Assembly: GCF_014192915.1 (NCBI RefSeq)
Contig: NZ_JACHYN010000006.1
Span: 62,001-126,000 of the forward strand
Source: Azospirillum sp. OGB3
Lineage (GTDB): Bacteria > Pseudomonadota > Alphaproteobacteria > Azospirillales > Azospirillaceae
Length of the DNA stretch: 64,000 nt
Direction: 5' to 3'
Below are positions 57,127 to 64,000 of this stretch, one piece after another. Under the pieces are notes generated by a model that worked only from the letters and a program-made list of their open reading frames with translations, ran no database searches and was not told where the DNA came from. Made by a program: the position numbers and the translations under genes. How positions within the stretch are numbered: the first letter of the stretch is position 1; each line of letters starts with the position of its first letter.

Positions 57127-57307
57127 CCGTTTTCCGCACTCCGCCACATCCGGCCCCTCCCCCTTCCGGATGCGCCGGACGCCCCGCCCCCTGCCCCGTC
57201 CGGCGGGTTGCCTCCCCCCGCTCCGAACTCCGACTCTCGTTCCTGGTGATTCGCTCGCGGCGAAGGAACGAAACCGAGTCGTGTTCGACGGATGGGGAGA
57301 ATGCGCG

Positions 57308-58561
57308 ATGCTGCTTGCCCGCCTGCTCAGCCCGGCCCTGACCGCCGGTGCTCTGGACATCGTCGGCGCCGATGGGCGGAGGCACCGGGTGGGGGTCGGC
57401 ACCCCGTCCCTCACACTGCGCCTGCACGACAAGGCGCTGCATCGCGACCTCGTGGTCAATCCGCGGCTGCGCTTCGGCGAAGCCTACATGGACGGCCGCC
57501 TGTCCATCGAGGGTGGCTCGGTCTATGATTTCCTGGCGTTGCTGAGCGCCGGGACGGACAATGTCCAGGGCGTTCTGGGCAATCTGCGGGAAACCCTCTC
57601 CCCCGCGCTACGGCTCATCCAGCAGAGCAATCCCCTGCGGCGGTCGCGGCGCAACGTGGTCCATCATTACGACCTGTCGCGCTCCTTCTTCGAACTTTTC
57701 CTCGACCGCGATCTGCAATATTCCTGCGCCTACTTCCCTACCCCCGACACCGGGCTGGACGAGGCGCAGGAGGCCAAGAAGCGGCACATCGCGGCAAAAC
57801 TGCTGCTTCAGCCGGGCATGCGCGTCCTGGACGTCGGCTGCGGCTGGGGCGGCATGGCGCTCTATCTCGCCCGGCTGACCGGCGCCCAAGTCACCGGCAT
57901 CACCCTGTCCCGCGAGCAGCTCGCAGTGGCGCGGCAGCGGGCGGCCCATGCCGGATTGGCCGGGCAGGTCCGCTTCGAGCTGCGCGACTACCGGCAGATG
58001 GAGGGGCGCTTTGACCGCATCGTCTCGGTCGGCATGTTCGAGCATGTCGGGGTGCCCCATTACCCGACCTTCTTCGCCAAGCTGCGCGACCTGCTGACCG
58101 AGGACGGGGTGGCGCTGCTTCATTCCATTGGACGATCGGATGGGCCGGGCTCCACCAACCCGTGGTTCCGCAAATACATCTTCCCGGGCGGCTACTCGCC
58201 CGCCCTGTCGGAGGTGATCCCGGCGGTGGAGAAGGCCGGGCTGTGGAACACCGACGTCGAGATTCTGCGCCTCCATTACGCCGAGACGCTGCGCCACTGG
58301 CGGGAGCGGTTCGCCGCCCGGCGCGAGGAGGCCCGCGCGATGTACGACGAGCGCTTCTGCCGTATGTGGGAGTTCTATCTGGCGGGGGCGGAGATCAGCT
58401 TCCGCTACCAGGGGCACATGGTTTTCCAGTTGCAGCTCGCCCGCTCGCTGGGCGCCGTCCCGCTCGTCCGCGATTACATGCGGCGCACCGAGACGGCGTT
58501 GGCCGAGGCCGTGCCGCCACCCTTGCGGACGGGTCGGAACGTCGGCGCCAGCAACGCGTGA
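57308..58561 (+). CDS. cfa: Cyclopropane-fatty-acyl-phospholipid synthase
   Basis: A 417-residue SAM-dependent enzyme that adds a methylene bridge to unsaturated acyl chains in membrane phospholipids, usually in stationary phase or stress. The N-terminal lipid-binding domain (about residues 1-110) is followed by the catalytic domain with RRNVVHHYDLSRSFFELFLDRDLQYSCAYF, the SAM loop VLDVGCGWGGMALYLARL and SVGMFEHVG. ATG 57308 begins the family match (MLLARLLSP); the longer open frame is not used. Confidence 0.9.
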   Translation: MLLARLLSPALTAGALDIVGADGRRHRVGVGTPSLTLRLHDKALHRDLVVNPRLRFGEAYMDGRLSIEGGSVYDFLALLSAGTDNVQGVLGNLRETLSPALRLIQQSNPLRRSRRNVVHHYDLSRSFFELFLDRDLQYSCAYFPTPDTGLDEAQEAKKRHIAAKLLLQPGMRVLDVGCGWGGMALYLARLTGAQVTGITLSREQLAVARQRAAHAGLAGQVRFELRDYRQMEGRFDRIVSVGMFEHVGVPHYPTFFAKLRDLLTEDGVALLHSIGRSDGPGSTNPWFRKYIFPGGYSPALSEVIPAVEKAGLWNTDVEILRLHYAETLRHWRERFAARREEARAMYDERFCRMWEFYLAGAEISFRYQGHMVFQLQLARSLGAVPLVRDYMRRTETALAEAVPPPLRTGRNVGASNA

Positions 58562-58743
58562 CCGAAGGTGCCCGCGCCACATCGACACACAGGTTTTGCT
58601 CTGGACCAAGCTCTTGATAGAACATTCAAATTCTGCCTTACCCCCAGCTTTCACCGGCTGTGGGCAAAAGTTACTCACAGGAATGTGGGTATCCTTACCC
58701 CGATCGCACAGCTTTGCGCCCCGCCCTTTGCTAAAGTGCCGCT

Positions 58744-60276
58744 ATGGATGACAAGACCACCCAGCTTTTCGAGCCGCGCCCCCTCGACGGCGGGCTGTCC
58801 CGTGCCGGTGCCGCGAAGCCGACGGCCGAATACCGCACGCCGCCGCACAACGAGGAAGCGGAACAGGCGCTCCTCGGCGCCATCCTGGTGAACAACAAGG
58901 CGTACGAAAAGGTCGGCGAGTTCCTGCGCGCCGAGCATTTCTACGACCCGGCGCACCAGCGCATCTTCTCGGCCATCGCCAAGATGGTGGAGCGCGGCCA
59001 GATCGCCAACCCGGTGACGCTGAAGGCCTATTTCGACAACGACGTCGAGCTGGCGCCGGACGGCGGCGCCGGCTATCTGGCGCAGCTCGCCGCGAACGTC
59101 GTGACGGTGGTCAACGCGGGCGATTACGGCAAGACGATCCACGACCTGTTCCTGCGCCGGCAGTTGATCGAGGTCGGAACGGACATGGTCAACGAGGCGT
59201 ACCAGCACGACCTCGACATCGACGCCATGGACCAGATCGAGACGGCGGAGAAGCAGCTCTTCGATCTCGCCTCGACCGGCGACGTGCGCGGCGGCTTCAT
59301 CGCCTTCTCCGAGTCGCTGAAGGCGGCCATCGCCACGGCGGAGACGGCATTCCGCCGGTCCAGCCACGTCACCGGCGTGACCACCGGCCTGCGCGACATG
59401 GACCGCAAGCTGGGCGGCCTGCACCCGTCCGATCTCATCATCCTGGCCGGGCGCCCCTCGATGGGCAAGACGGCGCTGGCCACCAACATCGCCTTCAACG
59501 CCGCCAAGGCGCACATGCGCACCAACGGCGGCGAGGGCGCGCCGGTCGGCTTCTTCTCGCTGGAAATGTCGGCGGAGCAGCTCGCCACCCGTATCCTGGC
59601 CGGCGAGGCCGAGGTGTCGGGCGACAAGATCCGCCGCGGCGAGATCAAGGACAGCGACTTCCCCAAATTCGTGGCGGCCAGCCAGGAACTCAGCCGCGTC
59701 CCCTTCTTCGTGGACGACACGCCGGCCCTGACCATCGCTGCGGTGCGCACCCGTTGCCGACGGCTGAAGCGCACGCATGGGCTGGGCATGGTGGTGGTGG
59801 ACTATCTCCAGCTCCTGCGCGGCAGCTCGACCAAGGGCAACGAGAACCGGGTGCAGGAAATCTCGGAGATCACCCGCGGCCTGAAGGCCATCGCCAAGGA
59901 GCTGGAGGTGCCGGTGCTCGCCCTGTCGCAGCTCAGCCGCGCCGTGGAAATGCGCGAGGACAAACGGCCGCAGCTTGCCGACCTGCGCGAATCGGGCTCC
60001 ATCGAGCAGGACGCCGACGTTGTGATGTTCGTTTACCGCGAACAGTACTATCTTGAGCGCGGCGAGCCGGCCCGCCGGCCCGAAGAGTCGGAGGACAAGT
60101 ACAACGACCGCTACGCCAACTGGCAAAGGCGCTACGCCGAGGTGCACAACACCGCGGAGGCGATCATCGCCAAGCAGCGCCACGGTCCGATCGGCAGCGT
60201 CCGCATGTTCTTCGATGGGCAGTTCACGAAATTCGGCGACCTCGACACGACCCATGACTTCGGCCCCACTGAGTGA
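58744..60276 (+). CDS. dnaB: Replicative DNA helicase
   Basis: A 510-residue hexameric helicase. The N-domain has YRTPPHNEEAEQALLGAILVNNKAYEKVGEFLRAEHFYDPAHQRIF. The RecA-like C-domain has Walker A GRPSMGKTA with K242, the FFSLEMSAEQLATRILAGEAEVSGDKIRRG segment, Walker B VVVDYLQLL and LSQLSRAVEMREDKRP. It unwinds DNA at the replication fork. Its end overlaps the start of alr by 23 bp. Confidence 0.96.
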   Translation: MDDKTTQLFEPRPLDGGLSRAGAAKPTAEYRTPPHNEEAEQALLGAILVNNKAYEKVGEFLRAEHFYDPAHQRIFSAIAKMVERGQIANPVTLKAYFDNDVELAPDGGAGYLAQLAANVVTVVNAGDYGKTIHDLFLRRQLIEVGTDMVNEAYQHDLDIDAMDQIETAEKQLFDLASTGDVRGGFIAFSESLKAAIATAETAFRRSSHVTGVTTGLRDMDRKLGGLHPSDLIILAGRPSMGKTALATNIAFNAAKAHMRTNGGEGAPVGFFSLEMSAEQLATRILAGEAEVSGDKIRRGEIKDSDFPKFVAASQELSRVPFFVDDTPALTIAAVRTRCRRLKRTHGLGMVVVDYLQLLRGSSTKGNENRVQEISEITRGLKAIAKELEVPVLALSQLSRAVEMREDKRPQLADLRESGSIEQDADVVMFVYREQYYLERGEPARRPEESEDKYNDRYANWQRRYAEVHNTAEAIIAKQRHGPIGSVRMFFDGQFTKFGDLDTTHDFGPTE

Positions 60277-61390
60277 TCCGCTGGCCCGCGCCGGCGCCGT
60301 CCTGACCATCGACCTCGGCGCCGTGGTCGCCAACTGGACGCAGCTCCGCGACCGGGTGGCGCCCGCCGAGTGCGCCGCCGTGGTCAAAGCGAACGCCTAT
60401 GGGTTGGGGGTGGAGCGCGTCGTCCCGGCGCTTGCTGCCGCCGGTTGCCGGACCTTCGTGGTCGCCCAGTTCGAGGAGGCGCTGGCCGTGCGCGCCGTGG
60501 CGCCGCCGGGCGCGCGCGTGCTGTCACTGGGCGGCCTGCCCGTCGGCACCGCGGCGGACTTCACAGCCCGGCGCATCCTGCCGGTGCTGAACCATCTCGG
60601 CGACATCGCCGCGTGGCAGGCCCACGCCAGGACGCAGGGAACGGCCCTGCCCGCCGTTGTCCACATCGACACCGGCATGAACCGACTCGGGCTTGGCCCG
60701 GACGAGCTGGACACGCTGGTCGGAGACCTCTCCCGGCTGGAGGGGATCGACGTCCGGGTGTGGATGACCCACCTCGCCTGCGCCGACGAGGATTCGGTGA
60801 TGAACAGCCAGCAGCTCGGGCGCTTCCGCTCAGCGGTCGGACGGCTGCCCGCGGCCGAGGCGAGCTTCGCCAACTCCGCCGGAATCTTCCACGGAACGGC
60901 CTTCCATTTCGACCTCGTGCGGCCCGGCTGCGCGCTCTACGGCGTCAACCCGACCCCCGCCGCGGCGAACCCGATGCGGGGCACCATCCGGCTCGACGCC
61001 CGGCTGCTTCAGGTGCGCAACGTTGACAGCCCTATGACCGTTGGCTACGGTGCCACGCACCGCGTTGCGGCGAGAGGAAAAATCGCAACCATCGCAGTGG
61101 GTTATGCCGACGGATATCTGCGCTCGCTCAGCGGGTGCGGCCATGTCTTCGTCAACGGCGTGGCCGCTCCGGTGGTTGGGCGTGTTTCGATGGATCTGGT
61201 GACGGTGGATGTCAGCCACCTTCCCGACGCGGCGGTGACGCCCGGCGGGCTGGTGGAGTTGATCGGCCCGAACCGCCCGGTGGACACCGTGGCGAGCGAG
61301 GGCGGCACCATTGGCTACGAGATCCTGACCTCGCTGGGCGCGCGTTACCACAGGGTCTACCGCGACCCGCCGCCGCCTGAGGTCGCTTGA
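60254..61390 (+). CDS. alr: Alanine racemase
   Basis: A 378-residue PLP enzyme that makes D-alanine for peptidoglycan. It has the PLP lysine K45 in CAAVVKANAYGLGVERV, the tyrosine region TVGYGATHRVA, and GRVSMDLVTVDVSHLPDA. The ATG at 60254 lies inside the end of dnaB (23-bp overlap), and the frame begins to match the family a few codons later (MTSAPLSDPLARAGAVLTIDLGAVVANW). The stop overlaps the start of the Mla permease (TGATG). Confidence 0.93.
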   Translation: MTSAPLSDPLARAGAVLTIDLGAVVANWTQLRDRVAPAECAAVVKANAYGLGVERVVPALAAAGCRTFVVAQFEEALAVRAVAPPGARVLSLGGLPVGTAADFTARRILPVLNHLGDIAAWQAHARTQGTALPAVVHIDTGMNRLGLGPDELDTLVGDLSRLEGIDVRVWMTHLACADEDSVMNSQQLGRFRSAVGRLPAAEASFANSAGIFHGTAFHFDLVRPGCALYGVNPTPAAANPMRGTIRLDARLLQVRNVDSPMTVGYGATHRVAARGKIATIAVGYADGYLRSLSGCGHVFVNGVAAPVVGRVSMDLVTVDVSHLPDAAVTPGGLVELIGPNRPVDTVASEGGTIGYEILTSLGARYHRVYRDPPPPEVA

Positions 61391-62166
61391 TGGGTTTCCT
61401 TGCCGCCACCGGACGGGCCTTCCTGATCTTTCTGGAAGCCACCGGAAAGCTCGCCATGTTCACCGGCGCCGCGCTGTCGCACTGCCTGCGCCCGCCGTTC
61501 TACCCGCGGCAGATCCTGCGCCAGATGGTCGACATCGGCTACTACTCGCTGCCGGTGGTCGGGCTGACCGCGCTGTTCACCGGCATGGTGCTGGCGCTGC
61601 AGAGCTATTCCGGCTTTTCCCGCTTCCAGGCGGAGGGCGCCATCGCCACGGTGGTCGCCTTGTCGGTGACGCGGGAACTGGGGCCGGTGCTGGGCGGCCT
61701 GATGGTCGCCGGACGCATCGGCGCCGCCATGGCCGCCGAGATCGGCACCATGCGGGTCACCGAACAGATCGACGCCCTGTCGACCCTGTCGACCAACCCC
61801 TTCAAGTATCTGATCGCCCCGCGCCTGATCGCCGGGCTGACCATGCTGCCGCTGCTGGTGCTGGTCGCCGACATCATCGGCGTGTTCGGCGGCTTCCTGG
61901 TCGGCGTCTACCGGCTGGACTTCAACCCGGCCTCCTACATCGGCCGGACCTGGGAATTCCTGGAGCCGGTCGACGTGATCTCCGGCCTCGTCAAGGCGGC
62001 GGTGTTCGGCTTCATGGTGTCGCTGATGGGCTGCTACCACGGCTACCACTCGCGTGGCGGCGCCCAGGGCGTGGGCGCGGCGACGACCAACGCCGTGGTG
62101 TCGGCCTCCATCCTGATCCTGGTGTGGAACTACCTCATCACCGGCATCTTCTTCTCGACGAAGTGA
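61390..62166 (+). CDS. mlaE: MlaE-type ABC permease of lipid transport
   Basis: A 258-residue inner-membrane permease of the MlaE family with about six helices. It has MVDIGYYSLPVVGLTALFTGMVLALQSYSGFSRFQAEGAIATVVALSVTRELGPVLGGLMVAGRIGAAMAAEIGTMRVTEQIDALSTL, typical of the family. It takes part in phospholipid transport between the membranes with MlaF, encoded 10 bp downstream. The ATG 61390 overlaps the alr stop. No MlaD-like protein is encoded directly downstream. Confidence 0.92.
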   Translation: MGFLAATGRAFLIFLEATGKLAMFTGAALSHCLRPPFYPRQILRQMVDIGYYSLPVVGLTALFTGMVLALQSYSGFSRFQAEGAIATVVALSVTRELGPVLGGLMVAGRIGAAMAAEIGTMRVTEQIDALSTLSTNPFKYLIAPRLIAGLTMLPLLVLVADIIGVFGGFLVGVYRLDFNPASYIGRTWEFLEPVDVISGLVKAAVFGFMVSLMGCYHGYHSRGGAQGVGAATTNAVVSASILILVWNYLITGIFFSTK

Positions 62167-62176
62167 GCGCAGACCA

Positions 62177-62980
62177 ATGAGCGAGTCCATGTCGCAGGTT
62201 CCCCCCGCTCATCCGCCGAAGATCGCGCTGAAGAACGTGCACAAGGCGTTCGGACCGAAGGTCGTCCTCAACGGCATCGACCTGGAGGTTGGGCGCGGTG
62301 AATCGCTGGTCGTCATCGGCGGGTCGGGCACCGGCAAGTCGGTCATGCTGAAATGCATCCTCGGCCTGCTGTCGCCGGACAGCGGCTCCATCCGCGTCGA
62401 CGGCGACGAAACGACGAAGCTGCGCCCGCGCGAGCGGGAGAAGCTGCTGCACAAGTTCGGCATGCTGTTCCAGGGCGCCGCCTTGTTCGACAGCCTGAAG
62501 GTCTGGGAGAACGTCGCCTTCGGCCTGATCCAGGGCGAGCATATGCCGCGCGCTAAGGCCAAGGACATCGCCATCGCCAAGATGGGCGCGGTCGGCCTCG
62601 GCCCCGAGGTGGGCGAACTGTTCCCGTCGGAGCTGTCGGGTGGCATGCAGAAGCGCGTCGGCCTTGCCCGCGCCATCGCCGACGAGCCGGAGATCATTTT
62701 CTTCGACGAGCCGACGACCGGCCTCGACCCGATCATGGCCGACGTGATCAACGAGCTGATCGTGAAGTGCGTGAAGGATCTGGGCGCCACCGCCGTGACC
62801 ATCACCCACGACATGGCCTCGGCCCGCAAGATCGCCGACCGCGTGGCGATGATCTACCAGGGCCGGATCATCTGGACCGGCCACGCCAACGACATCGACA
62901 ACTCCGGCAACCCCTACGTGGACCAGTTCGTCCACGGACGGGGTGAAGGGCCGATCCAGATGCAGGTGCGGGCGCTCTGA
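62177..62980 (+). CDS. mlaF: MlaF-type ABC ATPase of lipid transport
   Basis: A 267-residue ATPase with IALKNVHKAFGPKVVLNGIDLEVGRGESLVVIGGSGTGKSVMLKCILG, holding Walker A GGSGTGKS (about residues 51-58), signature LSGGMQKRVGLARAI, Walker B IIFFDEPTTGLDPIMADVI and the VTITHDMASARKIADRVAMIYQGRIIW region. It powers MlaE. Confidence 0.93.
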   Translation: MSESMSQVPPAHPPKIALKNVHKAFGPKVVLNGIDLEVGRGESLVVIGGSGTGKSVMLKCILGLLSPDSGSIRVDGDETTKLRPREREKLLHKFGMLFQGAALFDSLKVWENVAFGLIQGEHMPRAKAKDIAIAKMGAVGLGPEVGELFPSELSGGMQKRVGLARAIADEPEIIFFDEPTTGLDPIMADVINELIVKCVKDLGATAVTITHDMASARKIADRVAMIYQGRIIWTGHANDIDNSGNPYVDQFVHGRGEGPIQMQVRAL

Positions 62981-63084
62981 CGTGCCCGTTCACCGGTTCG
63001 CTCAAAATTAACCGGCCGGCCGCTAGGGTCGGCGGCGACCTTCACCGGCCCCCCTCAGGCCGGCTTCCTATCGGAGAGACGAGC

Positions 63085-63303
63085 ATGGCGGACATCACCA
63101 CGAACGGGCTGGCCTTTGCGAGCTTCATGCTGAGCGCAAAGATTCTGGAGACGCTCCAGGCCAAGGGACTGCTGACCAACGAAGAGACGGTGCAGACCAT
63201 CAAGAACGCCCACGAGCAGCTCCTCAAGAACAACAACCAGCTGTCGCTCGAAGCCGCCGATGCGCTTGCCCATTTCTTCGCCGGCCCGACCGAGGAGAAG
63301 TGA
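63085..63303 (+). CDS. Small helical protein of unknown function
   Basis: A 72-residue protein, MADITTNGLAFASFMLSAKILETLQAKGLLTNEETVQTIKNAHEQLLKNNNQLSLEAADALAHFF, with three short predicted helices and no signal peptide. It starts after a CGGAGAG site. I know no function. It is 104 bp after mlaF on the same strand and may be independently transcribed. It is real by frame, ribosome binding site and amino-acid composition. Confidence 0.7.
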   Translation: MADITTNGLAFASFMLSAKILETLQAKGLLTNEETVQTIKNAHEQLLKNNNQLSLEAADALAHFFAGPTEEK

Positions 63304-63306
63304 CGT

Positions 63307-63897
63307 TCAGGGCGCCGCCCGCGCTGCTCCCCTGGCGAGAGTCTCGCGCAATTCCGGCAGCAGAACGGCGCCCAGCAGGGCGATGACCGGCAGCAGGGCG
63401 TAATCGCCCTCCGCCGCCGCGGCGATCAGTTCCGCGCGGGTCAGCAGTTCCAGCCGCATCTCCTCCAGATCCCCGGAGTCCGCCTCGGCCACTTTGCGGG
63501 CGTTGCGGGCGTGGAACATGTGGCAGACGCAGCCCCGCTGGTTGCCCTGCACCACGTAGGAGCCGAGCGCGGTCCAGTCTTCTGCGGCGTAGCCGGTCTC
63601 CTCCAGCAGTTCCCGCTTCGCCGCGGCCAGCGGTTCCTCACCGGGGTTCAGAGCCCCGGCGGGAAAGGTCTGGCTGACGCGGCGCGGCCCATGCTTGTAG
63701 GTACGCAGCATCAGGACGCGCCCATCCTCGTCCTCGATGAACATCTGGACGAAGTCCATCTGCTCGACCTGAAAGAAGTTTTCCACCCGCCGGCCCTCAG
63801 GCGTCTCGACGGTCTCGGCATGCACCTTCAGGAAAGGCCCGGCGTCGAGCAGGGTCCGGCGCTCCAGGACCGTCCAGGGCTTCAACTCCCCACTCAT
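63307..63897 (-). CDS. Nudix hydrolase, ADP-ribose pyrophosphatase-like
   Basis: A 196-residue enzyme with the Nudix box G-x5-E-x7-REUXEEXGU seen as GALNPGEEPLAAAKRELLEETGY (about residues 75-97), inside the domain VRTY-like LRTYKHGPRRVSQTFPAGALNPG. The substrate could be ADP-ribose or another nucleoside diphosphate sugar; it is not determined. Its ATG overlaps the stop of the gene upstream on the same strand (ATGA), so translation is coupled with that M24 peptidase-like gene. Confidence 0.86.
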   Translation of the reverse strand: MSGELKPWTVLERRTLLDAGPFLKVHAETVETPEGRRVENFFQVEQMDFVQMFIEDEDGRVLMLRTYKHGPRRVSQTFPAGALNPGEEPLAAAKRELLEETGYAAEDWTALGSYVVQGNQRGCVCHMFHARNARKVAEADSGDLEEMRLELLTRAELIAAAAEGDYALLPVIALLGAVLLPELRETLARGAARAAP

Positions 63898-64000
63898 GCC
63901 GCGTCGACCCCGGCAAGAGTCCCATAGGGCGGCTGGGTGAAGCCCGCCGGCGACAGGGTGAAGATCTCGCAGCCCGTCTCCGTGATGCCGACCTGATGCT
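63894..64000 (-). CDS. M24 peptidase/creatinase-like protein, 3' end only
   Basis: Reading on the minus strand from the window edge gives ...HQVGITETGCEIFTLSPAGFTQPPYGTLAGVDAA and a TGA at 63894-63896. The TETGCEIFTLSP ending is typical of the C-terminus of M24 (aminopeptidase P/creatinase-like) proteins. Only 34 residues are visible, so the call is tentative. It overlaps the Nudix start by 4 bp. Confidence 0.55.
   Translation of the reverse strand, partial: HQVGITETGCEIFTLSPAGFTQPPYGTLAGVDAA

Overview
The window is high-GC DNA (roughly two thirds G+C by eye) from an alphaproteobacterium. The best fit is a Rhodospirillales member close to Azospirillum. This is inferred from the general amino-acid (aap) ABC operon, an LdtR-type MarR regulator, an NDUFS4-like complex I subunit, the DUF192, DUF1194 and DUF6460 small proteins, form II CO-dehydrogenase-like genes and the S6-S18-DUF2232-L9 order. 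No transposase, integrase, phage gene, CRISPR array or rRNA is visible. Most of the window is densely packed chromosomal housekeeping sequence with metabolic and transport operons.

Layout. 1-8.5 kb: a DMT exporter overlapping hisC tail to tail, the aapJQMP amino-acid ABC operon with a hairpin terminator after aapJ, metC, and hisI. 8.5-8.8 kb: two tandem predicted small RNAs, each under an FNR/FixK-like box. 8.8-13.7 kb: a DUF6460 membrane protein, an intergenic region with DnaA-box-like motifs, tRNA-Arg and tRNA-Pro flanking a complex I accessory subunit, a half glycosyltransferase, a DUF192 protein, two overlapping membrane/coiled-coil genes of unknown function, and a histone-deacetylase-like hydrolase. 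13.7-17 kb: a VWA protein, a universal stress protein and an NhaD-type antiporter. 17-20.5 kb: a TAXI-TRAP transporter with DUF1850. 20.8-29.4 kb: a divergent eight-gene molybdo-hydroxylase operon (coxSLM, coxDE, split XdhC, and a molybdopterin-binding/nucleotidyltransferase fusion). 29.4-34 kb: a glutamine amidotransferase-like protein, a 5'-nucleotidase, a phasin and alanine dehydrogenase. 34-40.2 kb: a branched-chain amino-acid-type ABC operon ending in an L-2-amino-thiazoline-4-carboxylate hydrolase-like gene, then an LdtR/MarR regulator. 40.6-50.9 kb: a HIBCH-like enoyl-CoA hydratase family protein, a diacylglycerol kinase-like protein, a phosphoesterase, hemB, rsmC-like, smpB, dapA, a lytic transglycosylase, a small protein and mltG. 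50.9-54.4 kb: fabD-fabG-acpP-fabF. 54.8-58.6 kb: rpsF-rpsR-DUF2232-rplI and cfa. 58.7-64 kb: dnaB-alr-mlaE-mlaF, a 72-residue protein, a Nudix hydrolase and the end of an M24 peptidase-like gene.

The most interesting feature is the small-RNA pair at 8506-8778. The two units share an identical 25-bp single-stranded head with a CCCUCCCU anti-Shine-Dalgarno stretch. Each ends in its own unrelated 12-bp terminator stem followed by a T-tract. Each lies exactly 45 bp downstream of a TTGAT-N4-(A/G)TCAA box, so the box would be centred at -41.5 if transcription starts at the G inside the repeat. This is the architecture expected of oxygen-responsive, trans-acting regulatory RNAs. I do not recognise them as a named family, and no search could be run. 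A complementary match to the ribosome binding site of coxM suggests a testable link to the nearby molybdo-hydroxylase operon.
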